Positions 14,643 to 27,661 of a stretch of DNA of 64,000 bases are shown piece after piece (position 1 is the stretch's first letter; each line of letters begins with the position of its first letter). The stretch comes from Aquilaria yunnanensis (lineage: Eukaryota > Streptophyta > Magnoliopsida > Malvales > Thymelaeaceae). The translations under genes were made by a program, and so were the position numbers. The notes under the pieces are model-generated. The model saw only the letters and a list, made by a program, of their open reading frames with translations, was not told the origin of the DNA and ran no database searches. The stretch lies in assembly GCA_039654915.1 (NCBI GenBank), contig CM077597.1, positions 74,588,001-74,652,000 on the forward strand, given 5' to 3'.

Positions 14643-16512
14643 AAAGAGAAAGGATGAAAATTGATCATGCTTTAATTCCTATTAATGAACAATGGCCTCA
14701 GTGTGGAGTTTTAATAGTCTCAGATGGTTGGTTCAATATCAAAAACCAACTTTTGATAAATGTTTTGGCTATTTTAGGCGGAAGAGCTATATTCTTGAAT
14801 GTTGTTGATTGTTTAGGTGATGAGAAAAATGCTCAATTTATTGCTGATATTTTGCTTAAGGCTATTGAAAGTATAGGGACATACAGTGTTGTGCAAATTT
14901 TGACAGATAATGCTTTTAATTGTAAGGCTATCAGAGAAATCATTCAAGCTAGGCATCCCCATATTCTTTGGTCTGGTTGTATAGCTCATACACTTAGTCT
15001 TCTTATGAAAGATCTTGCCAAGTCATCTCAATCGGCCTTGTCATTTTTTAATGATTGTTATGAAAAGGCAAAAGGAGTGGTGAACTATATAAAAAATTAC
15101 ACTTTTGTGCTACATATCTTCAGAACTTTCTCAGCATTGGATGTGATTCAAGTGAAAAAGACCAGATTTGGCCATCATTATGTGGTATTAGATTACCTTC
15201 TTTGAGTGAAAAATGCTTTGATAAGCATGGTTTTAAATGAGGAGTGGGAAGACCTTAAAAAAGGCAATTCTAGATCAAATTTGGAGCATGATCAAGTTAA
15301 AAAAGTGGTGTTGGATGATGAGTTTTGGAGACAAGTGAAATTCATAGTGTTTGTCACAAAACCAATTTGGAACATGATTCATTTTTGTGACTATGATAAA
15401 GCAGTTGTTGGTGAGGTGTATCAAAAAATGAAAGATATTATAGGTTCTATTGAAGAAGTTTTACAAAATGGCATTGTTTTGTACAGAATTGTGGAAATTT
15501 TGGTTTTTGAGTGATGGAGAAAAATGAATTTGTCGTTGCACACACTTGCTTATGTACTTACTCCATTTTATTTCTCACAAGCATGGCTACAAAACTAAGG
15601 CCCCTGTGGAAGGAGGAGGATCAAGCCTCATGCCAATCCATTTGTGCAAAGTATGTCTAATTTTCCAATCATGTTTATTACGTACTAAATCCTTTTGTAA
15701 AGTTGCTGAATTCTACATTCACAGTTTCTTTTGCGTGATTATTGCATTTTACATGAAGAGCTAGATTAGATAAAAAAAAAAAATTGACACAAAGTGGCCA
15801 TTTTGTCATTTGTCTATTTTCAGTTTGCTAACTTCATTAATTTTGTTAGCATGTGCTTTTCTTGAAGGAACAAATAAAATAATTGCTTTGGTCAAATTTA
15901 TGTTTTGTGTTCATCATGTACTTTATTTTTTTCTATTATTACTAATAATAATAACAATAATAATTTACTTTAACATTTTTAGGGACTTCTTTGAATGTGG
16001 TTGATCAACTAGTTCATGATTTGAGAGAGACACCATTAATTCGTCAGCAACTTAGTGACTTTACAAGTGATGGAGGAGTATTTGCTCGACCTTAGGCTAT
16101 TGAAGATAGAAAAATGATGATTGCTATTGCTTGGTGGAATTTGTATGGTGTGGCTGCTCCTGAATTATATAATCTAGCGATCAAAGTTCTTTATCAAAGT
16201 GTTAATACTTCATGTGCTGAGAGAGTTTGGAGCACATACTCATATATTCACAATGTGAAAAGAAATAGGTTGAATGTAGATCGAGTTGAATCGTTGGTAT
16301 ATGTGCACTATAATAATAGATTATTGACATGTTATAGAGAAGATTATGAATTATCTTATAAGGATTGGGATGATTTTACATATGACGATGTCCTAGACAA
16401 TGACATGGAGGCAATTCATAAAAAAGATCACACAATTATTTATGGAGATGATGATCCTCAGATTTCTTCCCAAGTATCAAGTTCCAATCAAGCACAATCT
16501 GACTTGTCTTAA
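14643..16512 (+). pseudogene. hAT transposase, central and C-terminal part (DUF659 and hAT dimerisation domains), broken
   Basis: The frame resumes with RERMKIDHALIPI and runs into the DUF659/RNase H-like core: GVLIVSDGW (first catalytic-type Asp), LNVVDCLGD, QFIADILLKAIE, VVQILTDNAFNCKA (second Asp) and the LWSGCIAHTLSLLMKDL block. A stop at 15,203 and further shifts follow. Sequence at 15,515-15,990 is decayed and may include an intron. The last 132 codons (16,114-16,512) hold the hAT C-terminal dimerisation domain: AWWNLYGVAAPELYNLAIKV, SCAERVWSTYSYIHNVKRNR. With the piece at 1,983-2,590 it completes the gene layout, but it is clearly inactive. Confidence 0.88.
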
Positions 16513-16814
16513 GTGCGTAGAGAAGAAATAGCCCATGGTAAAAGACCTAGAAATAATTAGTTGTTTTTTCTAGTCTTAGGATAGTCATCAGATTTAGTCT
16601 AGTTTTTGAACTTCAGTTTGATACTTGTTACTTGTTATGGAATTATCTTATGTCAAAGTTAGATATTTATTTAGTTGTTATGTCTACATTTAACCATTTT
16701 ATCTATATATATATGTATGATGCTTTCGAGCCGCTCCCGCTCTCTAATTTTTGTTTTAACTTTAACGAATTTGCGCTCTTGCTCCTGCTCCTGCTCTCGC
16801 TCTGTGCAACTTAG
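16513..16814 (+). other. 3' untranslated and subterminal region of the hAT element
   Basis: After the stop there is AT-rich sequence, then C/T-rich GCTCCTGCTC-like repeats and GCGCTCT motifs just inside the right end, resembling the motifs inside the left end. Confidence 0.6.
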
Positions 16815-17169
16815 TGTGCAAGTTGCTGCTTTGAAGCTAAATTTGAGCCCCTTAACATGCAAATTAGGTTAAAGATATTCATATGACTTGTAGTTCTAGA
16901 TGTTTGCTTTCCAATGAATAAAAAATCACTCCATTTTGATCTTTGTAGCTCCAGATATGATTTTTATATTAAAGCATCACCAATCTGTCAAAATCCTAAA
17001 AGAACACAATTAATTAAAACTTGTAAAATTACAAATTAGATCCACTTTTAATTAATTGAGTCCAGATATGCTTTAAACTATAAAAATTACCCAGAATAGA
17101 TCTTTAAGGTTCAAAACATATTAAAACAAGTTAAATATGAGAAAAGCAAATATAACAAATGTAAGCCCA
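16815..17169 (-). repeat. Left (3') LTR of the Athila-like element, inner part
   Basis: Continues the LTR from position 957 after the hAT insertion and matches 22,138-22,493. It begins with the second TGTGCAAG duplication. On the minus strand it starts TGGGCTTAC immediately after the polypurine tract. Confidence 0.85.
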
Positions 17170-17190
17170 TCAAATTCCCCCACACATAGT
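17170..17190 (-). promoter_or_regulatory. Polypurine tract of the Athila-like element
   Basis: On the minus strand TGTGGGGGAATTTGA directly precedes the LTR start TGGGC. A G-rich purine run at this position primes plus-strand DNA synthesis in LTR retrotransposons. Confidence 0.65.
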
Positions 17191-18150
17191 TTTTACTCAT
17201 CATTGAGTAAATTAAACCTTAAACTCAAAATGAAAGTAATCTTAAAAAATAGAAACATATTTTTGAGCTAGAGAGATAGTAAGATAATTCCACATTCAAG
17301 GGTCTTGAAAACTCAACAAAGGAATTAAGCATGCAACCTACTAGGCAATAACAACTTAAAACAAAATAAGTCCATGAAAACAATTTCTTTACAAGCTAGC
17401 AATAATCACGTCTTAAAACATGAAAAAAACATCAAACTTATGCATCAAGTAAAGAGACCAAATCAAGTAGATAAGAACTCAAAAAATACAACCAATCCTA
17501 CCAAAAACCCATAGAAGATAACAAATCAATTGAAAATGTATTTCTTGTTTTGATTTTAACTATATTTTTTGTGTTTCACCATTTAGCGAGTGTATAATAG
17601 GGGCTCTGTCATACCCAAGCTACTAACTCGACATAATTCCAAAGTGATCTTTGACCATACCCATGCTTTTAGCATCTTTTCAAATAGTGATCGACTCTTA
17701 CCTTAAGAGAAGACCCCTACCTACTTCAATACCTAGAAACAGTAGAGTAGCAACCTTTTATTCACCAGAACATAACAATTTCAACATTTTTTTTTCTCAA
17801 GTGATTCAAATTATCTATTAACTAAACAAACCACATATCCAATGTAATAAGCTCATAATCTGTCAAGGTTTAAATCAATGTACTAAGCACATCAGTTTGA
17901 TGCAAAAATTAGCTTATCAAGATAATCATCAACTAGTTTGATCAAAAATTGCAAAACCAATTTAAAAATAAAATTTGAGAGTTGTATAAAGACTAATAAA
18001 TTACTAACTTAACGTTTAAGCTAAGCATTCAAGAACCAAAAAGTGAAAATATCTTAATAATTCAGATCAATGCTCAAAAGTACAAGTAAAAAAATTTTAG
18101 ATCAAAAATTTGAAAAAAATAAAAATTAAGAAATGAGGGCCAAAGCTTAG
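17191..18150 (-). other. 3' untranslated region of the Athila-like element
   Basis: About 950 bases without coding capacity on either strand, typical of the long 3' untranslated regions of this lineage. Confidence 0.5.
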
Positions 18151-18171
18151 CTGCTCCCTTACACTTAAATT

Positions 18172-18191
18172 GAACATTGTCCTCAATGTTC
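18172..18191 (-). repeat. Palindromic GAACATTG/CAATGTTC motif
   Basis: A perfect 8-base inverted repeat with a 4-base loop, followed on the minus strand by AATTTAAGTGTAAGGGAG. A very similar phrase recurs after pol in many Athila-type elements, so it supports the lineage call and marks the end of the former coding region. Confidence 0.6.
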
Positions 18192-18479
18192 ACAATAAGA
18201 AACACATGGGGAAACGAAAACCTGCTACCTTGAAAATGTGATTTTGGAAGTGATTCACAGCCCAAAATTAGACTTCAGCTCACTAAAACTATGTTTTGTT
18301 TCACTTCTAGCCTGAAAAAGTAATACCTAACCAAGAAAACCAATTGTGAGAATAAAGAAACCTGAAAAATAAAAGCAGGAAAAAAAAATAAAAGAAAAAA
18401 AATCCTTATTGTTTGGTGCATAAGATAAAGCTTGGGTTGCCTCCCAAAAGCGCATTTCTTTATCTTCTTTGGCTAGATA

Positions 18480-18660
18480 GCGCTTTTAGAATCCCTCATA
18501 AAAGGCTTCAAGTTATACGGGTCAGTGTTGAGCACTTTGTCTATTTTCAAGCTTCTAAGCTCAACCGCGCCACGAGTAGAAATATCAGTAATAACAAATG
18601 GTCAAAATCCAATTATGCTTAGACTTACCAGGCAACACTTTCCATCTTTTTCTGTGTTTG
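18480..18660 (-). pseudogene. Integrase C-terminal remnant of the Athila-like element
   Basis: In broken minus-strand frames one reads TRGAVELRSL, KVLNTDPYNLKPFYEGF, the typical end of Ty3 integrases in this lineage, where it precedes the 3' untranslated region. Everything from protease to the integrase core is missing upstream. Confidence 0.6.
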
Positions 18661-19262
18661 CGTAACATATTTTGTACAACCAAAAATAGCATTTTATGCT
18701 CTTGCTGCAACTTGGCATTTTCTTCCTTAAGTTTTTGTGTCAACTGTGCTTGATTTTCAAAATTTGTTCCTAATTCATTCTACACCAAATATCAACTTTC
18801 TTTAGTAATGTGTCAAAAATATTAAACTACGTAAGTTTGCCAACAAATTCCAATGTGAGAATATTAGTATCTACACAATCTTAGTCTTGGATGTCTTTAA
18901 AAATAGTCTTCTAGGGTCCTTAAACTAGTGAGGCAACCTCCTTTGAATTATTACTAACATATTCTCACTAGCTTTGATCATCTCATTAGTTTGCAGCTTA
19001 TTTTTATTGGTGCACAGCTTCTTCAGAAACTTGGCATATTGAGACATTTGCTTGATTACATTAAGCAAAGGTATGTTCATTTCAACCTTCTTAAGAGTCT
19101 CAAGAATTTCCTACTCTGTCTTTTCCTTATTTGATTTCGCCAACTTACCTGGAAAAGGAGGTAGAATCAGAATTTTTTACTTCAAACAAATTAGCTTGTT
19201 ACTTACCTCCTCAGTTGGCGCATCAGAAATTGCTGGTTTGCCAACTTGTTCCTTTTTAGGTG
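18661..19262 (-). other. Decayed internal region
   Basis: Stop-rich sequence between the gag relic and the integrase remnant. I recognise no protease or reverse transcriptase motif, so the pol deletion must lie here. Confidence 0.5.
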
Positions 19263-20650
19263 TAGCTATTTTTTATATGGTGAGTTGCACTTTTTGCCAC
19301 TTTGAAGGGTCAAGGCATTAGCATGCTCTCTCGGGTTGATTTTAGCTTGAGATGGCAGCCTCTTTTTTTCATCTTCAATTTTGTTCAATGAGGCTGCAAG
19401 TTGTGAAATTTGGCTCCCCAAGTCTTTGATGCTAGCTCTTGTTTTCTGCTGAAACATTTGAGTGTTAGTGGCTAAGACTTTCACAATATCCTTTAGGGCC
19501 ATACCTAAGCTTGGTCCTTGGTCATCTTGTAGGTGAGCTAGTTTTTTCTAACCAGGAGATAGGTACTGAGGTTGGTTATTTGGTTGCCCATATCTCAAAT
19601 TCGGGCGGTCTCTCCAACCAAGATTATATTCATTCGTATAAGGGTTATACCTTCTTGGTTGGTTAACAAACCTACTTACCATATTCACTTGAGGTATTGT
19701 ATCATCTTGAAGCCGTGGGCACGAGTTGATAGGGTGTCATTGAACAAATCAAATACCATAAACTCTAGGATTCTGAACCTATCCCAAAGCAACTTGTTTA
19801 ACAAGAGAGCTTAGTGCAAAAAGTTGAGTTTTAATACTAGAATTTCTCACTTCATTTACCTTTTTCTACACATGGTCTATCCTTATCCTAAACTGTTGTG
19901 AGTTGGTTGCCATTTTAGAAATCAAGTCCTCTGCTTCTTTGGGTGTCTTTTCTATAAGTACTCATTCACTTGCAGTATCCAACATACTTCGATCTATGAA
20001 CAATGGCCCTTTGTAGAAGTATTGAAGCAACAATTGGTTAAAAATTTGGTTGTGGGCAACTCACACATAGTTTGGTTGAATCTCTCCCAGTATTCATAAA
20101 AGCTTTCTCCATTGTATTGCTGAATCCCACTAATTTCCTTTCTGATCATTCTAGCCCTTGAAGCTAGAAAGAACCTCTCTAAAAATTTTCTCTTCAAGTC
20201 ATTGCAAGTTTTGATTGAATCGGAGAAAAGGTAGTATAACCAGCTATTTGCCTTGTTCGCCAAGGAGAAAAAGAAGGCTCTTAGCTTAATCTATTCTTCT
20301 GTAACCCAATGTGGCTTCATGGCGTTAAGTAGACAACATGAAATTTCTTCAAGTGTTTATGGGGTTCCTCACCTACAAGTCCACAAAAGGTAGGCAATAA
20401 ATGAATTAATCTAGATTTTCATTCAAAACCTAACTCAATATTAGGAAAATGGATGCATAGGGGTTGCTGGACAATGTTGAGAGTTGCGAATACCTTTAGT
20501 GTTATTTCCACCATCGTCTCTCTAATAATAATAGCTTCTTTTTCACTTTCAAAGTTACTATTCACAGATGTCAAAGTTATAAGATTGATTGCTTGCCTTT
20601 TCATATTATTGTTCACCTTTACTATCTTATTGATCTCTGGATTAAACATT
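19263..20650 (-). pseudogene. Gag polyprotein relic (Ty3, Athila-like)
   Basis: Reading leftwards: an N-terminal piece (20,649-20,419); the retrotransposon gag domain at 20,263-19,994, with WLYYLFSDSIKTCNDLKRKF, FLERFFLASRARMIRKEISG and GESFYEYWERFNQTMCELP; then decayed sequence with MLDTASEWVLIEKTPKEAE and MATNSQQF; then NEYNLGWRDRPNLRYGQPNN; and a coiled-coil-like piece at 19,502-19,266 with IKDLGSQISQLAASLNK ending in HANALTLQSGK. The order and phrases match gag of Athila-type elements. Several stops and frameshifts make it non-functional. Confidence 0.85.
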
Positions 20651-20723
20651 AATGCACTTCTACAAGAAGATCTTGGCTTAAGTCAATTTGCAAAAGAAAG
20701 AAACTTTAACAGAAAAAAAAATA

Positions 20724-20741
20724 CCCCTGGAAACGGTGCCA
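20724..20741 (-). promoter_or_regulatory. Primer-binding site (tRNA-Asp type, degenerate)
   Basis: On the minus strand TGGCACCGTTTCCAGGGG follows the right LTR after a short spacer. It differs by a few bases from the tRNA-Asp-complementary site used by Athila-like elements. It fixes the element's orientation. Confidence 0.7.
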
Positions 20742-20748
20742 AATTTTT

Positions 20749-22493
20749 TGTCAATCATTAAAACCACAAAAAATAATTCTAGTCACACTAATAACTCAAA
20801 ATAAATAAATTTATATCATAGTGGTGAAAACCAAGTCGAATCCCAAAGAAAATTTTTAGCCAAAAGCTTCCTGACAGAAAACTGAAATAAAAGATTAGGG
20901 AGCATTCTCTAAATTTTTTTAATTTTATTGTTTTTAATTTTATTGTTTGTAATCAACAATAAAATTAAAAATAATTAGAGAACAAAAATTAAGAAACTTA
21001 TCAAGTAAGAAATCAATGAAATAATCAATAATGTAAGCCTTGGTATCAATCAACATCCATCACCGAATCACTACAACTAATTATTGATGCATAGATAAAT
21101 CAATCAAGCCTTTGAATATTCATCGATAGAGCTACTTTCCTACCCATCCTTAGTCGTAGTTAATTAGAAAACAAACGATTCTAATAAATCCTAATTGCTA
21201 AACAACCTAGGACAAGAGTTTTGATTTAATTTAACAATTGCATTAAAAATTAGAGAGATCGAGGAAGCTAAATAACACAAATACAAGCAGCTGTAATTCA
21301 TTTCGGTGTAAGTTCTCCCTAAGATATAATGGTTTCTAACACAGCAAACCAAAAAACCTTAGTTGGTTCACATATTAGAAAGACCAAACAATTACGGATT
21401 TGATATTTAACCCAACATAGATTGAATTCGAATAAAAACTTGTAGGCCTCCTAGCATATAAACAAAATAATCATGAAATTAATCATAGAAGAACACTAAA
21501 TACTCAAAGTATTAATTGACTGAATAAAAAAAACTTTGATCTCATAGTGCTGAAGAATACGTGGATTCAGTCTCCTTCAACTAAAAATAAAAAGATTAGC
21601 CGGACATAGCCATGGAAAACAAAGAGAAGAAAAAGAGAAAAACAGAAAAAGAGGAAATGGACAAAAAGAAGGGCAAGAGCAGCCAAAAAGTGCCATTTGT
21701 CTACTGCTCTTCTTCTAATATATAAATAAAAATCAAACCTAAAGGAGAAAACAATGAAAACTCCTCAAACTCTTTATAATGTTCTAAAATAACCCCACAT
21801 AAATATAAAAAAATAAAAAATAACTAGAAAGCTTTAATATAACTAGGAGAATGGTGTCTCTAAGCTGGAATTTTCACCCACAAAGTCTAGAAGCCTTTGA
21901 AACTAATCCTTGTCAAAACTAATTTTAGAGTTGTGAGCCAACAAACGTTCCAAGACATCAGCAGCAACTTTGAGCTAAAATTTGACTTTGATGTAATCAT
22001 TATCTCTCAAAACTTAAAACATCTAAGTTTTAGAGCTTTTTATTAGATTTGAAATGACACCTAAATTGGATAAAATGAATATCTACAGCCAAAGCTTAGT
22101 CCAAAATACTGTAACTGCTTCTGAATTAGTGATGCCACACAAGTCACAACTTTGAAGTTGAAATTTGAGCCTCTTAACGTGCAAATTGGGTTTTGAAGTA
22201 TTCATATGACTTGTAGCTCTAGATATTAGCTTTCCAATAAATAAAAAATCTTTCCATTTTGATCTTTGTAGCTCAGCATATGATTTTTTCACTAGAACAT
22301 TGCCAATTTGTCAAAATCCTAAAAGAGCACAACCATTAAAACTTGTAAAATTGTAAATTAAGTCCACTTTCAATCAATTGAGTCCATATATACTCTAAGC
22401 TATAAAACAAACTCAAAATAGATCTTTAAGGTTCAAAACACATTAAAATAAGCTAAATATAAGAGAAATAAATATAACAATTGTAAGCGGGCA
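20749..22493 (-). repeat. Right (5') LTR of the Athila-like element
   Basis: About 1.75 kb, begins TG and ends CA on either strand, adjacent to the primer-binding site, and aligns with 1-957 plus 16,815-17,169. It provides the empty-site comparison for the hAT insertion. Confidence 0.85.
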
Positions 22494-22644
22494 CTTTGTG
22501 AAGAAAAATGTGGGAACCTTCCATGAAGTTTCACCCTAGCCATCTTGTCTTGGTCTTACAATGATACTTAGTTGTGATTTGTCAGTAGCAAAGTCAATTA
22601 AGTTGTTTTCTAAATTATTATATGGCTATTAGCATATACATACA

Positions 22645-22696
<52 letters not shown>

Positions 22697-22945
22697 GGAT
22701 ATGGGGGTAGGCCCAAACCCACATCATATCCAACATCCAATGGGTATAAAAAAAAATAAAATCCATATCCACTCCAAATCCATTTAATTGTGAAAAAAAA
22801 TCTTGTTCATTAGGGTAAATATTCATTGACATCCTTCACTTAATTATACCAAATTACTTTTTTTGAAGAATAATTGTACCAAATGGCAAATTGCTATCTC
22901 ACATATAGGAATTTTCAATTCTTTCCAGCAGAAAAAAAAAGGGAA
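22494..22945. other. Unassigned spacer with CATA/TA microsatellite
   Basis: No protein match. It contains a (CATA)n run followed by a (TA)n run at about 22,636-22,697. Confidence 0.6.
22636..22697. repeat. Microsatellite (CATA)n-(TA)n
   Basis: About ten CATA units followed by about ten TA units, uninterrupted and so likely length-variable. Confidence 0.9.
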
Positions 22946-25262
22946 TTCAATTATCTTTTTCCTTTCTTTTTATCAAAATGCAAAACTTATATTAATGCAC
23001 AGTCAAAGTAGACGACAACCGAGATACGAATGGGGACTCCCACAGAGTTTTTGGTAAAACCTGGAGCCCCTACCTTGCTAGAGAATAGGTAGCACCATTT
23101 TCTAACCTTAGTTAAAGAAAATGAACAAATATCAAAAGGGTCAACTAACACTTTTACTTTATCAAGCACAACACTAAAATAAAATAGAGGGGGGGAGACC
23201 CCTTCTGAAGTTCCGTTATGAGATCGAGTTCAACTCAAATGATAAACACTTTATGCCTTGCCGGCGTACTTCCTTGAGGCCCATAAGATGGCCACCGCTT
23301 CTAAATATAGAGCATCCTCATTGCCATACCTCTACCCATAGAACACTGAAAACTTTACCAAGCCCGATGAATTCGAATTGATTACTCCTACTGCACCATA
23401 TTTATTCTCTTTTGAAAGTGTTGCACAACATTTAGTTTGTACAAACAATCACACAGCGATCTCCATTTCACAACTACATGGGTTGCCAATGTCTGGAACT
23501 TACTGTAAGTGCTCCAGCTATCAATCCATGACCTTATAAAGTGTACTGCTTGCTTCGGGGCTTGACAAACAAACTCATGCACCACTCGATTCCTATTAAA
23601 GCACACCATCCAACCAAACACAGCCGATCCAAAGCATATGTTGCTCATCATTCTGCTGGTATGACCGCATCTGATCCTTCCACGCTTGCAAATAGAAAGA
23701 GAAGTCCAACCCTAGCTCGCTTAGAACCGGAGTTTAGTAGGTACACCTGAACAGAAGATGTTCCACCATTTCTTAATCTTGTCTGCAAACTATGTATTCC
23801 AGTGGGGTCTTTAATCAATGCCAAGCAAGGTTGTTTTTAGTTGGAAAGACAGACATATGTGTAGGCACGCCAAAAGAAAATGTGAGCTTTAGAGGCAACG
23901 AGAGACCTCATAACCAGGACCAAAAATTTGATCAAAGTAATGTACCAAAAAGTAGCACATACACAACGTAGTAAGCTGACTTTTCTGAGAATGCTCCACC
24001 ATCAATCATCCCCTATGTTAGCACATTGTCCATAAACCTAAGGGAAAGCAAACTTCAATTAACTATTGCCGCATCTACCGGATGAAACAATACATCGATG
24101 ATATTGTAATTCCACTGAAAATCCTCTTCGTCAATTAGGTTCCCTACCCGCCACTCGTCTGTCCCCAGTATCGTATTGGTGATTGGCTTTGGACTGGATC
24201 CTGGGAACCAACAATAATTTGAAATGGAAATGCGCGTGTCTTTACCAACCCTTCAGAAAGCACCAGCTTTAACTATATCCCTTCCCGCCAGTAAGCCTTT
24301 GTAAATAATTGAATGCATTTGGTACAGGAATGTGAAGAAATAAGGATAGGTGGAAATATTTATCTTTTAAAACCCTTGCCAGTAAACCTGATTCTTTCTG
24401 GGCTAACCTCCATACCTATTTTGCTAAAAGAGCTAAATTAAAAGCATTAATGTCCCTAAAATCGAGACCACTAGCTCTCTTTGATGTGCACAGCCGCTCC
24501 TACCCACACCAAGTCATCTTCATCTTACCTATGTCTGCAAACCAGAAAAATCCTGAAGCCAAAGACTGAAGCTTATCACAATCTTTATTACCACGAGGAT
24601 GTAGCTTATTAAATGCGTGGGCATCACCTGAACAACTGATTTAACGAGAATGTTGCGCCCTACTTGGGGGAGAAGAAAGGCAATCCAAAGCAATTTTCTT
24701 CTAACCCTTTCAATTTAGGTAGTCTTCTTCAGGCCTAGCATCCAGGGGAACCTTAGATACTTATTAGATTTCAAACATACTGTCATCCCCAATAGACTCA
24801 TAAGATGATCCCACTCGTAATAATTCGGGCTAAAGAAAATGGATGATTTTCTCATATTTACCATTTATCCAGAGGGACATTCATACAGCTTCAAGATAGC
24901 ATATAAGTGCTTCACATCTTTTTTTTTTAGCTTGGATAAACACTATACTGTCATTGGCAACAAGTAGATAAGAAACTGAAAGGGCTAAATCTTCTGATCC
25001 TTATGCCTGAAATCCAATTCTACCTTTCAGCTTGCTTGAGCAGAGCTGACAATCCTTAAACATAGAAAAACAAGTGAAAGGGGGAAAAGGGGTCACCTTG
25101 CTTTAAGCCCGGCATAACCCAAGACACCTGGATGGCTACCCATTAACAAACACTGAGAAAGATGTTGTCTCTACATAGCTTATCATAATGTTAATCCAAA
25201 CCTCATTAGAGCCCATTTGACTTGTCATAGCTCTAAAAATGACCATTCTACCTGATCATACA
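22946..25262 (-). pseudogene. L1-type LINE, 5'-truncated ORF2 relic
   Basis: Reading leftwards from 25,262, broken frames give YDQVEWSFL, then GLKQGDPFSPF (RT motif), a decayed active-site region followed by DSIVFIQAKKK, then KMTWCGWERLC and GLDFRDINAFNLALLAK, then the LAGRDIVKAGAF and RVGKDTRISI region, the zinc-binding stretch, and an RNase H domain (KWRSLCDCLYKLNVV near 23,430; VLDKVKVLVDPFDICSFSLT near 23,130). The order is that of plant L1 ORF2 downstream of the RT fingers. The endonuclease and early RT motifs are missing, as expected for 5' truncation during target-primed reverse transcription. Many stops and shifts show that it is old. Confidence 0.88.
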
Positions 25263-25792
25263 CTTTCAATTTTCTTTATGGATATAGTAGATTTTCCTTA
25301 TGATAAACATTGTAGCTACCTTTTTAGTCTATTTCCCATTACACCTCTAAATTATGTTGACTCAGAAACTTTGCCGCATCAAATTTTCAATACGCACACT
25401 TTAATCCTAGAACTATTAAAATCAAGACACTTTAGTTTTTAGACTCGGTAACTCATTCATGTGAGACATTTTCCGTCAATTACATAATGAAATTATCATC
25501 TAACCACACAATTTAAAATTTCAAACCTACAATTTCTAAACTTCATAACCTTGGAACATTAATTGCATTTTAACATAGTCATCTAAGTTTTTTATTTCAA
25601 TCATTTACACTTGAAACTTTGGCTCTCATCACCTGAGTCCCCATCTTCAATGCAACCCCACCCACATGCTCTTATACTCGTAACAACTTGGACCCAAGAC
25701 AGATCTCTCATCGACCGTTGATGCCATTAACAAAATATAGACTAACAAGATAAAGCAAGTCTAAGAGTAGAGGGAGGTCACGAGGCCACAGT
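25263..25792. other. Spacer with no gene seen
   Basis: AT-rich, stop-filled sequence between the LINE 5' truncation and the copia LTR end. Confidence 0.5.
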
Positions 25793-26491
25793 TATAGGGT
25801 TTCGGGAGCTAAACAAATGCAGTGGAAATTAACTAAAACTCTCTAGGATCCAAGTGAAATGGAGTAAATCGGGTGTTTCATGCGTTCTTCACGATTCGGC
25901 AAATGCGTTCTTCTTGCGCTCGTAGTGCTAGCTTGCATTCTCTAAGGAAAGGCAATAGGAAAGCGTGGCAAGAACCTTTCAGAACCTTTCTGATTTCGTC
26001 CTTAAGGAGGCAAGGGCACAAAATCCTTACTATATGATGTATATAAAGTGAGGCATAACTCCCAAGCCTAATGGGATTCAAAACCCTAATCCAATTAGCT
26101 TTAATTTCGAGCTTCATAATAGCTAAACCTTTAGGCCAATTATTAATCCAAAATTATCATGAAACCAAAACCAAACAATGATCCATGTAGCGTTCTCATG
26201 GTGGGTTGATCCAGTACACAAGTTCTCCAACTTGTACCCATATGTAGACTACATATCTCATATTAGTCTTCACACATGCTAGTCTTTATGTATTATTGCA
26301 ACTCGCTCCACAATAATACTAGACCAGAGACGTTTAAGAATACTATTATTCTAAGGTTATAATTATGCTTGATTATGTCACACAGAAACAAACAAAAAAC
26401 ATAATTACTAGAATAATGTCTTAACAAAATATCATGACTCAATGTGCAAAATACAATCTTTTCATGATTAGCTGTTGGGTACAACACTAAG
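25793..26491 (-). repeat. Terminal copia 3' LTR copy with internal deletion
   Basis: It shares its outer end (TAGGGTTTCGGGAGC...) with 34,463-34,560 and its inner end with the LTR starts at 27,661 and 29,426. The central several hundred bases are missing at about 26,178. Confidence 0.75.
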
Positions 26492-26746
26492 AATCTCACA
26501 CTTGTACTAAATCCATTCATCCATGTTTCTAATACTAATAGATTTAGAATGACTATCATGCTTCTGCTGTGTGAGGGATTTCGTTAGTGGATCGGCAATG
26601 TTGTTGTATGACGAGGTCCTACATATCCTCACATCATTCCTTTCTGTGATCTCCTAAATGAGAGAATAGTGTCGGAGGATCTGCTTTGATCGATGGTGAG
26701 ATCGAGATTCCTTAGCATGTGCAATTGCTTTATTGTTGTCACAATA
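26492..26746 (-). pseudogene. Copia RNase H tail, third module
   Basis: Nearly identical to 29,427-29,685, the RNase H end plus polypurine-tract region. It stops abruptly at about 26,746, where sequence switches to LTR-internal repeats with the word TCTAAGTGTGCGACCCAA. Confidence 0.7.
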
Positions 26747-27661
26747 GGTTCTAAGTGTGCGACCCAATAGGTTCTAAGTGTGCCAATGCGTAAAAATAAT
26801 CTAATTGGCTCTAAGTGTGCGACCCAATAGGTTCCTACAACATTGGCAATGATCATATTTATGATCATAAAAACAACGATCGGTGTCTAGCAACACATTA
26901 TTACTACCTAAGTAACAAGATAGTCAATGATTTGACTAAACCTTTAAGATCATTATTCGTATATGTCATTGTCCCTTTATTCAAGATATCAAGACTGAGC
27001 ACGAGACATGGAATGTGTCACTCTCGTACAACCCAATCTATGGTTTCTTGATTATCGAGTAGACTGACTAAAACTAATGATATTGATATCCCATATCAAC
27101 TTATCCAAGCATACTCATGCATTTCCTCAATCTTACTTAATCAAAAGGTCTAAAGATATCACTCTCATTACATAAGAGGGACAAATCCCATCTTAGAACC
27201 AATGACCACCTTCATGTTCTCTCTGTTATGAGCAACAAAGAAAAATATCAAAGTATATGACTCATATGTAGGGAACCTTGATGACCATAGGTCAAAGGAC
27301 TACATATACAGTGATCACTATGAGAATCACTTATGACACTCATATAATGATTCATGTAGCATTCTCATGGTGAGTCGGTCCAGTACACAAGTTCTCCAAC
27401 TTGTACCCATATGTAGACTACGTGTCTCATATTAGTTACCACACATGCTAGTCTTTATGTATTATTGCAACCCACTCTACAATAATACTAGATCAGGGAT
27501 GTTTAAGAATACTATTATTCTAGGATTATAATTATATTTGATTAGATCACAAAAAAAAAAATAACAAACACAATTACTGGAATAATGCCTCAACAAAATA
27601 TCATGGCTCAATGTGCAAAGTACAATATTCTCATGATTAGCTTTTGGGTACAATACTAACA
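26747..27661 (-). repeat. Copia LTR fragment, second module
   Basis: Starts on the minus strand with TGTTAGTATTGTACCC at 27,661, directly after the tract GTGGGAGAT, and runs to the tandem GGCTCTAAGTGTGCGACCCA words at 26,746-26,835. Matches 34,925-35,300 and 55,365-55,640. Confidence 0.75.

Noticed and set aside
20453..20761. 102-codon plus-strand hydrophobic frame
   Set aside because: It is antisense to the gag N-terminus and the primer-binding site of the Athila-like element.
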